Source: Deinandra increscens subsp. villosa
Taxonomy: Eukaryota; Streptophyta; Magnoliopsida; Asterales; Asteraceae
Length of the DNA stretch: 64,000 nt
Direction: 5' to 3'
NCBI GenBank assembly: GCA_039602395.1
Contig: JBCNJP010000006.1
Coordinates: 58,278,429 to 58,342,428 of the forward strand
The notes under the pieces were generated by a model. It saw only the letters and a list, made by a program, of their open reading frames with translations. It was not told the origin of the DNA and did not search any database. Each line of letters begins with the position of its first letter. Within the stretch, counting starts at the first letter, position 1. This document shows positions 25,480-37,548 of this stretch, piece after piece. Made by a program: the position numbers and the translations under genes.

Positions 25480-26705
25480 AACTAAAACTCAAACTAAAAC
25501 TATTATTTAATATTTAAAGAAAAGCTGAAGGATGAAAACCTAAATTTATTCCTTTCCACCGAGTAAGCCGAAATGAAAAGATCTTTCTAGATTCTTGAAG
25601 ATCATTTCATGAACACATATTAGTTTACGAACGACCAAGTCTCGGTATCCCAAAAATTCCCCACAAACCCCCTCTTCTCAACGCTGCTATACAAAAGTAT
25701 TTGGAGAATTCCAGAAGCTCTTTGCATTTTCAAACTCGATCTCCGTCCTCCCCAGGTACGATCTGTGCTCTGTAACTCCTCAGATCCGAATTCATCACCA
25801 TTATCTTCATTCATTTCATCTTACTATGTTGTTTACTGTTAAATTACTCGCGTTTGATTTGATTTGATTTAGTAAGCACTATGTTAGCGTTCTCGAAATC
25901 CGTACTGATTTAGCAGGTTTGTTGGTTAAGCATTCATAACATCATAGATCCACTTTTGATTTCTGAATTGTTGAATGTTGTGATGGCCGTTGATGTGTTA
26001 GTTAGGGTTTACGGTTGAATCGGACTAATGTGCTCCCTGTTTGATTGCTCGATCGTGTATTTGACGCTATGTTAGGGTTTATGGACTGTGAAACTAATTG
26101 TTTCTTACTCTTAAGTAAATGTATAATCACACAATTCATGAGATGATTACTTGTTAAATAACTTAACACTCTGTTTTCGAGTCTCATTTAAAGAGAGAAA
26201 GGGAAGGAATTGGAAGGAAATACCAAAATTTATGTTCCCTAGTTTTTTAGGAAAGAAAGGGAGAGAAAAGGAGGGATTAGAGGGGACATTGTTCTCCATA
26301 TCTTTCCTTTCAGATTCAAATTGGAGAGATTTGGAGAGAAAGGATTTTAATCAATCTCTAAATCTGTTAAGACTACCAAATTACCTCCAAATCTTTTTTC
26401 AATATACACTCAAAACTCTAAACAAAAGGTAAACTGTAACTTCTTTTCCATTCCTTTGGACTCGGAAACACAAAAAGGGATTACTTTCTTTTATGCCTCT
26501 TTAAACTCCCGAACATAAAATCATTTTTTCTCCTTAACTTCCTTGCTTTTCTTTTCGATCTCTTACAAAACTCAGGAACAGAGTGTAAAGCAGGTTTGCA
26601 TCATATTTGTATCCCTTGTACTTACTTTATGTGAAATTCAGATTGATTTCTGTGGTATAGAGTAATTACACTTGTTGAGAAAGCAAGCTTCTCTACTCCA
26701 CAAAG
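25480..26705 (+). promoter_or_regulatory. Promoter and likely intron-containing 5' UTR of the HSP70 gene
   Basis: No coding gene is visible. A GGTACGATCTG donor-like site after CCTCCCCAG (about 25757) and several acceptor-like AGs (for example CAG near 26593) suggest a leader intron before the ATG at 26706, common for plant chaperone genes. No clear heat-shock element cluster was seen. The leader arrangement is inference. Confidence 0.45.
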
Positions 26706-29700
26706 ATGAGTGTGGTTGGATTTGATCTCGGGAACGAAAGCTGTGTTGTGGCGGTTGCCAGGCAAAGGGGGATTGATGTTGTTCTTAACGATGAATCGAA
26801 GCGTGAGACTCCTGCTCTTGTGTGTTTTGGTGAGAAACAGAGGTTCCTTGGAACAGCTGGTGCTGCAACCAGCATGATGAACCCGAAGAATACTATCTCC
26901 CAGATTAAGCGGTTAATAGGCCGGCCCTTCTCTGACCCTGAGTTGCAACAGGATCTTAAGGCGTTGCCCTTTTCTGTTACTGAAGGACCTGATGGTTTTC
27001 CGTTGATTCATGCCCAGTATCTTGGGGAAACAAAGACATTTACACCGACCCAGGTTATGGGTATGGTTTTCTCAAACATGAAAACAATAGCAGAGAAGAA
27101 TTTGAATGCTGTAGTTGTGGATTGCTGCATTGGGATACCTATTTATTTCACTGATCTTCAAAGAAGGGCTGTTATGGATGCAGCTACTATAGCTGGGTTG
27201 CATCCTTTACGATTGATGCATGAAACAACTGCAACTGCGTTAGCTTATGGAATATACAAGACTGACTTGCCTGAGAATGAGCAGCTAAATGTAGCCTTTG
27301 TTGACATTGGGCATGCTAGCATGCAGGTCTGCATTGCAGGCTTCAAGAAAGGCCAATTGAAGGTATTGGCTCATTCTTTTGACCGCTGCCTGGGAGGGAG
27401 GGATTTTGATGAGGTTTTGTTCCAACACTTTGCCGAAAAATTCAAGGCAGAGTACAAAATTGATGTGTTCAAGAATGCAAGGGCTTGCCTTAGGCTTCGT
27501 GCTGCATGTGAAAAGCTCAAGAAGGTACTTAGTGCAAATCCAGAGGCACCTTTGAACATAGAATGCTTGTTGGATGATAAAGATGTTAGAGGTCATATAA
27601 AAAGAGATGAATTTGAACAAATTAGCACCTCAATATTAGAACGTGTAAAGAAACCTCTGGAGAAGGCTCTTTCAGAGGCTCAACTCACAGTTGGTGATAT
27701 ATATGCTGTGGAGGTTGTTGGTTCAGGTTCTAGGGTTCCAGCTGTAATCAAGATTCTGACAGAATTCTTTGGGAAAGAGCCAAGGCGTACCATGAATGCA
27801 AGTGAGTGTGTCTCTAAAGGCTGTGCTTTGGAATGCGCAATTCTTAGTCCCACCTTCAAAGTTAGAGACTTTAAGGTATAATACAGTTTTCTTTTTATTC
27901 ATGTTTTCGTGCTATCTGAGTGACTCCTGATATTAGTTTGTCTATATCCAAGAATCTAATCTGAATTTTCTTTTGTTTTAAAGGTCTATGAAAGCTTTCC
28001 TTTCTCAATTGCTTTAACATGGAAAGGATCTGCCCAAGATTCCCAGAACGGAAATGCTGAGAATCAACAAAGCAGTATTGTTTTTCCAAAGGGAAATCAA
28101 ATTCCCAGCGTGAAAGCTCTGACTTTCTACAGAACTGGCACATTTACAGTTGACCTACGATATGCAGATGTCAGTGAATTGCAGGCACCACCAAAAATCA
28201 GTACTTACACGGTATAAGCTGCTTAAAGATTCAAATTTTTATGAGTTTGTTGGATAATTGTCATTGCCTAAATTTTTGGGTGGGCGGTGGTTTGCACAGA
28301 TTGGTCCGTTCCAAGCAACAAAAGGTGACCGTACCAAGGTCAAGGTAAAGACCCGTTTGAATTTGCATGGAATTGTCTCTGTGGAATCTGCACAGGTGGG
28401 TTACGGAGCTTTAAATGATCAGATTTTTTGCTATGTTGGTCGTTAGCGTATAGACTGAAGTAAAACGTTTCTGTTTGTTTTTTTTTCCTTTTTTGCCCTT
28501 CCAGCTTATTGAAGAAGAGGAGGTTGAAATTCCAGTGTCAAAAGAACCATCAAAGATGGATATTGATAAGGCTCCAGCTGACGTGGCTTCTACCAATGAA
28601 ACTGATGTAAATATGCAGGATGCTCCTGTGACTGAGAATGGTGCTCAAGGCACAAATGATAATCCTGTTCAGATAGAGGCTGATGATGCCAAGGTTAGTA
28701 GAAACAGATGTGCTATACTGCTGCATAGATAAAAATTAACTTCAGTTGTGTAAAAATCCCCCACAGTTAACTTCCAAAACTATTATTGTGGTGTTTTGAC
28801 TGTGATGATTATTGATCATGTGCTAGTCAAATGATTGTTATGAATTTGATGTGTGATGATGCTCTTTAGTTTTTGGGTGGTCAAAACAGGCAAGTTTGGG
28901 GCAAAACATGCTAATTTATATAACATGAACTTGCTTTAAATTTTGATATAAAAGTTAAGAATGTTCATTCTGGATGTGGAATACTTTGCAGGTGGAAGCT
29001 CCAAAGAAAAAGGTAAAAAAGACCAACATACCAGTTTCTGAGTTGGTACATGGGGCAATGCTAGCTGCAGATGTGCAGAAAGCAGTGGAAAAGGAGTTTG
29101 AAATGGCTTTGCAGGACCGGGTTATGGAAGAAACAAAGGACAAAAAGAATGCTGTGGAAGCCTATGTCTACGATATGAGGAACAAGGTAAGTTATTATTA
29201 GCTTCTCATGATTATTTAATATATACACTTGAAAAAACGACTGACAGTCTCCCTTGTATTCAAGCTGCATGATAAATTGCACGAGTTTGTTACGGAACCA
29301 GAGAGAGAAGCATTTATAGCTAAACTTCAAGAAACCGAAGATTGGTTGTATGAAGATGGTGAAGATGAAACTAAAGGTGTATACACTGCCAAACTTGAAG
29401 AGCTCAAAAAGGTTTACTTTTTTACACTGATGTTTTATTATACTTCTCCTTAAGTTCTTTATTTATACATTTGTGATTTGACCCTGTGAAAACAATTTCA
29501 GCAAGGCGATCCCATTGAACAACGGTACAAGGAGCACTCGGAAAGAGGATCTGTTGTTGATCAACTGTTGAATCATGTTAATTGGTATAGGCAGGCTGCA
29601 GCATCTGGTGATCCGAAGTATGAACACATTGATTTGAGTGAGAAACAGAAGGTAATGAATAATGATATCTCATCACATCCCATATTTTATTTTTATTTGT

Positions 29701-30209
29701 TATATATTATTTCAAGTAAATCAATCTTTTTTCATTATTCTTACTTGGGTATGGTCCCTTTTCCCAGGTCTTGAACGAGTGCTCTGAAGCCGAAAATTGG
29801 TTGAGAGAGTCAAAGCAACTTCAAGACTCGCTTCCAAAGCATGTTGAACCTGTTCTTGTGTCATCTGAGATTAGAAAGAAAGCAGAGACACTCGATAGGT
29901 ATATTTTTCAACTTAAAGCATATAGTGGTAAGAGGCATGAGGCCGTTATATCTTCGTGTTTTCTCGTTTTTGCTAATAAAGTTTAATGTTTATATGTTCA
30001 GGGTCTGTAGGCCAATAATGTCAAAACCGAAGCCAGCCCCACCTAAGCCATCAACACCCGAGAAACCATCCTCACCTGCACCTACTCAGGAAGGTGAGCA
30101 GCCGTCTCAAGCAGAGAACGCTACAAGCCCAAATCCAAGTGCAGAAAACAACGAGAATTCTGATGCACCAGCAGCTATGGAAACCGAGAAGCCTGAGGCT
30201 GCTGCATAA
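26706..30209 (+). CDS. HSP70-15: HSP70-like chaperone of the Hsp110/SSE class
   Basis: Nine coding exons join in phase to 837 codons: 26706-27875, 27984-28211, 28300-28395, 28505-28693, 28992-29186, 29265-29411, 29502-29651, 29768-29898, 30002-30209, all with GT-AG boundaries. The first exon is nearly the whole ATPase domain (start VVGFDLGNESCVVAVARQ, later VAFVDIGHASMQVCIAGF and VEVVGSGSRVPAV). The substrate-binding part contains the acidic, disordered insertion typical of Hsp110 (EEEEVEIPVSKEP to about VQIEADDAK). The C-terminus is Pro/Glu-rich and lacks the EEVD end of canonical cytosolic Hsp70. Length matches Arabidopsis HSP70-14/15. Hsp110 proteins act in cytosol and nucleus as nucleotide-exchange factors for Hsp70 and hold unfolded proteins. 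No breaks seen. Whether it is the 14 or 15 orthologue cannot be decided here. Confidence 0.93.
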
Positions 30210-31589
30210 GGTCCGTTGCCTTTTTTAATTTTGTATGTGTTGTGTGTTTTTATGGAGGACCATTATGTGTTTCATTTGTATACTCATGAATATAGATTTT
30301 GGTCGGTAATCATTTGTCCTATGGTCTTGTTTTAAAAGTATTTGTTGAAGTGAAGGTTTAAATCTACGCTGTGTTGACAGAATATATAGGCTATATAATC
30401 TGGATTAATTTTTCTTGATGCCACCTTAAATGCGAGTTTTTCCCAAATGGGTTGCCACTTATTTACCAAAATGTGCTTTTCATCTTCATTTCTTTATTTT
30501 TTTTCTATGTTCTTTATTCAGTTTCCCAATTATGATCTTTATTTAATCCTCCTGCCCCCTGCATAAACATCATCACCTTCATACAAACCCCCACCACCCA
30601 TGACCTGCAATTCCACCAACCACCACCCACTTTCGAAAGTTGATATCATATCTTCCCTGTTGTGTGTCAAAAACAGTGGATGGTGCAGATCAAGCTGAGC
30701 AAGCTTTGGGTATGGCTTGTTCTTAAATCTCCTCTGCACACCACTTCAAACACATTTACTTGAATCTAAGCAACTCACTGTGTATTTACTTGAATCTAAG
30801 CAATTAATGTAAAAATAAATAAAAATTACATACAAGAAAGAAAAGCATTTTGCTTTCTATTAATGCAACTTATCAAAAGCAAGAACAAGCATGTCTATAT
30901 ACCGTGACATCTGGAAATCAGCAACCTGGATTTTATCAGAAATTGAGAAACCTGGATTTTTCAGAAAGCGTGTAAATCACTTTGGATTGAATTTCCACGA
31001 ATGGTCCACTCGAGAATACTCAATCGGATACGATTGGAATTGGTCGATTGGACCCAGAGAATGCATAGAATTTTGCTGTGGAGATTTCGAGCCAGAATAA
31101 AAAAACAAATTCAATCGGATACGATTGGAATTGGTCGATTAGAACTAGAGAATTCGTGTGAAGATTTCAAACTAGAATAGAAGGCCAACATGTCGACATA
31201 TTGGAGGAGCATATATAGTCAATTTCCATAAAAATAAACTGCCCCTTGGACCCTGCTCTTTTGGGGATGAGATAATAAAAATAACTAGGTTTTGAGGATC
31301 CGTGTGTTGTGGGAATGCGGGATGAAAAAATGTTGAGATAATAATAATAACTAGGTTTTGAGGACCCGTGTGTTGTGGGAATGCGGGATGAAAAATGTCT
31401 TAATGTGCTAAAGACGTTAAAAAAACTGAAACAACGAAGCAACACAAGAAAAATAAAGTACATTATTTTGCTGCTACTCGGAAGAAAAAACGATGTAGCT
31501 GGCAAAAAAAAAAACAAACAAAATAGTGTTTTCACCGACATTATTCATCAAAGTTCTCTTTTGTTTATATAGGTAACAGGAAAAAAAAA
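30210..31589. other. 3' UTR and intergenic DNA with local duplications
   Basis: The HSP70 3' UTR probably ends within the first few hundred bases. Two local duplications are visible: a stretch of about 70 bp at 31018-31090 repeats at about 31111-31180, and a roughly 70-bp unit at about 31263-31330 repeats at 31334-31400. No gene supported. Confidence 0.5.
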
Positions 31590-31830
31590 AGTCCCTGGGA
31601 TTTGTCCCACTGATATATCGCCTATGATAAGCGACTTATTGATCAAGAGGTCATGAGTTCAAGCATTGAGGCGCCCGATTTTATCACAAGTTGGGGTGAG
31701 CTTTCTTCGGGGATGTTATAACACAGATGGTCTCAGTAATCCCATTGTCAGCGTATTGCGAGTAACATATTTGTCAGATGTAACTCCGGATAACCAGATT
31801 TGATGTTTATTGTTAAGAAAAAAGGTAATA
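31590..31830 (+). repeat. SINE-like repeat (weak)
   Basis: A box-B-like motif (GAGTTCAAGC, about 31654) lies in a tRNA-like context (GATCAAGAGGTCATGAGTTC). The unit ends in TGTTAAGAAAAAA near 31823, as many plant tRNA-derived SINEs do. No convincing box A or target duplication, so this is tentative. Confidence 0.35.
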
Positions 31831-32145
31831 TGAAAAATGAAAGGATATAGAAAAAAAAATACTAAAAAGAGAAATAATGAAATAAAGAGGAAACACCCAT
31901 CTTGATAAATAATTTTCTCATCTATACCATTTTCTAAAAAAGAGTTTCGGTGTTTCACTAGCTTTATCATACAAAAGATGTGATGAATGTGTTACGAGAC
32001 AAATACAAATCGTAAAGAATTAATCCAGAAACATTATTACCATTATACGTCAATAGTCTCGTATTTCAAACAAATTATGCAATGGCACTATACGACGTCA
32101 AGAAATTACGAAGAAATTAAAACTAACTGGCCGAAACTGCAAGCT

Positions 32146-34618
32146 TCAACATTCACACCCGTAGGACCTGTGTTGACGACCATCCCCGGTGACATCAATC
32201 GTCTCCGGAAAGTACCTACAACCGCAATTAACAAACCAAGTTATCATTTTCGGGGTGGTTACAGGTTCAAAATATGTAAAGACTCGTCGTAAAAAAAAAA
32301 AACTTGTTTTATACCAAAAAAAAAAAAAAAAAAATTGTTAAAGGGACCTCAAGTTCTGCCTACGGTGAATGCGAAAACTGAATGAAAGAAAAGCTTACGT
32401 TTCTTCCTCGGGTTCGTTCTTAAGAGCATTTGTGGCTATGCATTGGAAAGCAGCTTCAACATTAGTCCCTTCTTTTGCAGAAGTCTCATAATATGGTATG
32501 TTACCTTTTGAGGCACACCATGCCTTTGCTTTCTTTCTGGAAACCTAGAATCATAAGGTGTAACCTCCAACTTATTATACAAGAAAGAACATAACATAGA
32601 GAAAAGCTCAACCTACCACTCGACCGTTGCCTCCATCGACATCTACTTTATTCCCGAGCACAACAAAGGGAAAGTTCTCGGGATCCGATGGACTCGCCTG
32701 AAAAAAAATAATATATAACATTATAAGGGGATGGTGAATAGTACGCAGTTAGGGATCTAACTTAGATGTGAAACTCATCAAAATGACGTAGTTTTAATTA
32801 AAAACAATTCGGATATGGAATTATTTCATATTTCAAATTGACGGTTTTGCACAAGGAAATGAGGAATGATTTCCAAATTTTAATGATTTTCTTATTAAAA
32901 CTACGTCGTTTTGATGAGTTTTATATCTAAGTTAGATGCATAAAAATACCATATTCTCTTTTCCCATGTTATAATATCAAACAAACACATCTAGCATATA
33001 GTAGAGCGGGGCATATAACCTAGATGTGAAACTCATCAACTCATCAAAACAACGTAGTTTTGATTAAAATCAATTCAAATATGAAATAATTTAATATTCC
33101 AAATTGATGGATTTATACAAGGAAATAAGGAATAGAGTAAACTTTGTTTTTGGTCCTTCACGTTTGCTCCTTTTATCCCTTTTAGTCCAAATTTTTCAAA
33201 AATCTGATTTTGGTGCCTCACATTTTATTTGTGTATCAATTTTGGTCCAAAATCTAAAATTCGTTTAGAATAACCGTTAGTTAACCCCACCTGAGGGGTA
33301 TTTTAGTCATTTACCATGGTCTAAATGCTCTATCTAAGTACACTATTGATAGAAAAATGACTAAAATACCCCTCAGGTGGGGTTAACTAACGGATCTTCT
33401 AAATGGATTTTAGATTTTGGACCAAAATTGATACAAAAATGAAATGTGAGACACCAAAATCAGATTTTTAAAAAATTTGGACTAAAAGGAATAAAAGGAG
33501 CAAATTTTATTAAAAACAAATTTGACGTTAGGAAAAACAAATTTTAGATCCCGACCCCCACTTGATATTTTCAAGTTTCGCCACTGCTTAGTTTTGATTA
33601 AAAACAATTCAGATATGAAATAATTTAATATTCCAAATTGATGGATTTATTTAAGGAAACAAGGAATAATTTCAAATTGAATGATTTCTTATCAAAACCA
33701 TATCATTTTAATGAGCTTCATATCTAAGTTAAATGCATAACAGCATCATATTTACTTTATAACAGCATCATATTTACTTTTCTCACGTTATAATATCAAT
33801 CAAACAAACAAACACATCTAGTATATAGCAATGCGGGTTTGAGAAGCGATAGTAAAACGAGCAATCACCTGAATCAGAAACTCTTCACGCCAATTGCCCA
33901 AACTCTCGAACGATTTCATGACGTTTACATCATACACAAGAACGCAACAATCAGCACCTCTGTAGAAAGCTACACCAAGGCTTTGAAACCTTTCTTGTCC
34001 AGCAGTATCCCATATCTTCAAAATTTAACATATTCAAAAATTAACATATTCAAGCAGCAAACAGAAAAATGATAAGGAGTAACAAAATCAATAATGTATA
34101 TGATGAATTATGAAGCTTCATTAAAGTCACCTGCATTGTGAACAGCCTATCTTCAAACTGAACTTCTTTCGTTAAGAAATCAGCTCCAATGGTTGCTTTG
34201 TACTGATTGCTAAACTTACGATTCACATACCTATTCGAGTCAATTTATTGAACCAAATCAGAATCCGTAAAACATAGAGATAGATCTGTGGAAAACGAAT
34301 GATTATTTATATAAATGAATCATTGAATCGGAATTTACTGATTCATCAGAGACGTCTTCCCAACCCTGAAATCGATCAAATAAACCTAAATTAGAACGAA
34401 AACCTGAATCCGTACAAACATACATTAATAGAAGTTATTTTGTTCGATGAACGTGATCTGAATTTCGGAAAGCTGAAATTCGTCTAAATTTGTGGAGATT
34501 TTTCTTCAATTTGATTTTGATCGTATCGTAAGTGAGAGGGGGATCGGATTGAGAGAAATGTGTACCCGCTGTCTCCGAGGATGATGACCTTGAGTAGCAT
34601 TCTCCGGCGAGAAGCCAT
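32146..34618 (-). CDS. RABG3: Rab7-type small GTPase (RABG3 subfamily)
   Basis: Seven exons on the minus strand join in phase to 207 codons: 34618-34566, 34365-34339, 34230-34131, 34015-33869, 32697-32617, 32544-32399, 32215-32146. Motifs in order: P-loop GDSGVGKTS (codons 15-23), effector region YKATIGADF, switch II WDTAGQERFQSLG, the Rab7 signature YDVNVMKSFESLGNWREEF, guanine-specificity NKVD and SAK, and a C-terminal GCEC, the double-cysteine site for geranylgeranyl anchors. Plant RABG3 proteins control late endosome and autophagosome fusion with the vacuole. Length is exactly that of the family and nothing is broken. Intron 4 is large (about 1.17 kb) because it is filled with MITEs. A GA-repeat at about 34683-34700 lies in the 5' leader or promoter. 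Confidence 0.95.
32755..33765. repeat. Nested MITEs filling Rab7 intron 4
   Basis: One inverted-repeat unit spans about 32757-32940: AACTTAGATGTGAAACTCATC at its left end is mirrored near 32900-32935. A second, diverged copy (about 33015-33130 and 33590-33765) is interrupted by a different palindromic MITE (about 33135-33530) whose 190-bp arms start near TTGGTCC/GGACC and share CACCTGAGGGGTATTTTAGTCA around 33288-33315 and its complement near 33355-33380. An ATTTTCAAGTTTCGCCACTGC stretch at about 33568-33588 resembles another repeat end found near 47050. Superfamilies are not assigned. Confidence 0.7.
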
Positions 34619-35885
34619 AGTTATCGGTGATCGATCTCGACAAACAGCGATGGATATTTGTGTGCTGCAGTACGGACGCTCAGAGAGAGAGAGAGAGAGA
34701 ATCAGATTTCAGATCAGATGATCAACAATTTGTAAACGAAGAAACCATGTTTGAAGAATGTTTACGAACACGAAAGGAATACAAATGAATATATATGTGT
34801 TAAGAACTTAGACATAATTATTTCAAAAAGATTAACATGAATGAATGAAAGTAAACTTACGAAAATAAACGAACACTTTAAATAAACGAACACCTTAGCG
34901 AATATTCATAAACAAAAATGTATAAACACAATCTTTGTTCATGTTTGTACATTAACTAAACGAGCGAATATAAATGAACTTTTTATTAAATATTCGGTTT
35001 GTTTACAACCCAAGGGACATGGTTAATAACTTAACATGATGCTTAGACTATATCTATTGGTAATTTAGAAAATAAGAGCAAATTACAATTTATGTCATTT
35101 ATAAATTACCCAAATTTCATTTTTCGTTCTTAAATTAAGGAAATAACAAAAAACGTCATTTATATTCAAATTTGTTACACGTTACGTCCAATGCCCTGAC
35201 GGGCGTTAAAATTTTCTCTTAAGTCCAGTGCAACTAGGGGCAATTTGGTCCTTATAAATCAAGAACAACTTCTGTAATTAAAATAAAAAAATAAAAATAT
35301 ATTTTCACTTTTTACACTTATAGGGATCAATTTGTAATTAAATTAAAAAATAAGAGTAAAATTACTAATTCGTCCTTTATAAATATGAAATTATTGGTTT
35401 CGTCCTTTAAATTCAATAATTATTGATTTTATATTTTTTTTTAAATTACATGTTTGTAGTCCTTTTCACTAACAACTATTAAATAATACCGTTAACCTCC
35501 TCACGTGCCCCATATCTACTCCTTTGATCGGGTCAATTGTATGTCCACAAAACATTCTTTCACTGATCGGGTCAATTTTATGTCATATTTCAGTTGACTG
35601 TCACCAGTGATTCCTCGAAAGCTTCACACATATGTTGGTAGGCCAAAGAAAAAAAAAAGTTTAAAGGAGTTGAGTCAACTAATGATGAAGGAGTGGAAAT
35701 TGTCAAGGCTTAAATATGTCATCTTTTACAACATGTAAAAACAAAGGGCAAAATAGAAAATCATAGACTTTTGTTGACCCGAAATCTATCATCAATCGTT
35801 CATAACTTTGTTTTGCACCCGTAGATTTGTAGATATTGTCATCTTAATTTTAATCTCTTATTATATATATACCAGCAATATTGTT
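34619..35885. other. Rab7 promoter side and AT-rich intergenic DNA
   Basis: The first 150 bp contain a GAGAGA run and should hold the Rab7 leader. The rest is AT-rich with repeat-like phrases (ACGAACACTTTAAATAAACG; TTTATAAATTACCCAAATTTC). No coding potential seen. Confidence 0.5.
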
Positions 35886-36130
35886 TTGAGACATGAAAGC
35901 TCTATGATGAAGAACAAAATCTTGTAGTCTTTGGTTCGATCCTGAGAGCGATCGAGTTTTACCACCAGCGGACCTTTGGACGGGTGGGTTTTTCTTGGAA
36001 CTAGAGATAACTTGGGTGTGTTTAAGGACTGCGTGCGGCTAGGTTGGGCCAGTTGATGGTGGTTTTACCACTGGGTACGGATTACTTAGACAATTCTATG
36101 TTTATTAGCCGTTCAAAAAAAAAAATCATC
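35886..36130 (+). repeat. tRNA-derived SINE candidate
   Basis: A good box B (GGTTCGATCCT, about 35933) lies about 45 bases into a unit that ends in an A-rich tail (CAAAAAAAAAAA, about 36115-36127). The body is GC-richer than its surroundings. This fits a tRNA-derived SINE copied by LINE machinery. Box A is poorly defined and no target duplication was found. Confidence 0.5.
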
Positions 36131-37184
36131 CATTAATCTATAAAATGAATGGTAAAATCTATTTTTAGTGTTTTTAGACAATAATATTTTTTTAGTGAAT
36201 CTAACCATTATTATTATATATATAAATATATATAATTATATATATAATAATGAAAACTGATAGGTGAATAGTAAGTTTTTTGTTTCTCATAGTATGGTCA
36301 CGTGACTTTGGTGATTTGACGTTTTCTACCCCTAAACTTTTACAATTTGGTTTTTTCTTTTTTTAATGAGATAGTAAACTTTAGGTTTTCATAGTTTAGT
36401 AACATATGTTTCATGCTTTTACGTTTTCTACCCTCTAATTTTTAAAGTTTTAATGTGGTTTTGTTTTAAGTTCTGTTGTCTTCTACTTTGGCCACGAAAC
36501 TTTTACCTTTTCTACTTTCGTTTTTAGTATACTTTTATATTTTATACTTTCATCACGAGACTTTTAGACTTTTACGTTTTATACCCCTTAACTTTTTAAC
36601 TTTCGTTTTTTTATTCGACTAATTTCATTTTTTAGTATATTTTTAGAGTTTTTGACTTTGACAATGAATTTTTTTCATAGTTTTATACTTCGTCGAAGTT
36701 TTTTGTTTGTTTTAAGTTTTGTTGTCTTCTACTTTGGGCACGAAACTTTTTTTTATTTTCGTTTTTAGTATACTTTTATATTTTATACTTTTACCACAAG
36801 ACTTTTAGACTTTTACGTTTTATATCCCTTAATTTTTTAACTCTCTAACTTTTAAAGATTTTTTTTTGTTTTAAGTTTTGTTGTCTTCATACTTTGACCA
36901 CGAAACTTATAACTTTTCTACTCTCGTTTTTAGTATACTTTTATAGTTTTATACTTTCATCACGAGACCTTAGACTTTTACATTTTATACCCCTTAACTT
37001 TTTGACTTTCATTGAGCATACAAATTCGACGCCGCGCACCACGAGACTTTTAGACTTTTACGTTTTATACCCCTTAACTTTTTAACTTTCATTATAGTTT
37101 TATACTTTCACCACAATACTTTTTTACTTCTATGCTTTATACCACTTACATTTTTTGACTTTCGTTCAGTATACAAATTCAACT
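36131..37184. repeat. Degenerate tandem repeats, T-rich
   Basis: Variants of one phrase recur every hundred-odd bases: CACGAGACTTTTAGACTTTT, ACGTTTTATACCCCTTAAC and TAGTATACTTTTATATTTTA. They read as an old tandem array or the body of a non-autonomous Helitron that would end at 37216. No gene. Confidence 0.5.
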
Positions 37185-37216
37185 CCGCAGCAACGCGCGG
37201 GGTGGTAACCATCTCG
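37185..37216 (+). repeat. Helitron-like 3' terminus, second copy
   Basis: CCGCAGCAACGCGCGGGG hairpin with bulge base A, ending ATCTCG and followed by T at 37217. Same layout as 873-902 and 62796-62827. Confidence 0.45.
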
Positions 37217-37548
37217 TTGTAAACATATAAAAACTGTTATGTGTAAATAAAAATAGTAAAGTACTAAACAAAGGCACTTAAGTACTAAATAAACAAATAA
37301 ATAAGAGTTAAATGTGAGACAAACCATAAAAATACAAACCTAAAAACACCCCACAATAACAAACAAAAACCTTTTGGTCCTAGTAACAAAAAACAACCTT
37401 CAAACCATAAATTTGACTTTAGTCTTTCTGTACAATCAAAAACCTCCATATAAACACAGTGCTATCTTCCTACAAACTTTGAAAATCAAGAATCCTACAA
37501 ACTGGATTCAATATTGGTAGAAGTTATGATGGAGTATATTTATACACC

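Noticed and set aside
31590..31830. Possible tRNA gene at the box-B-like motif
   Set aside because: No cloverleaf can be formed and box A is missing; kept only as a weak SINE candidate.
36131..37200. Regularly spaced repeats considered as a CRISPR-like array
   Set aside because: Units are degenerate, spacers are not unique or of constant length, and the window is a plant genome.
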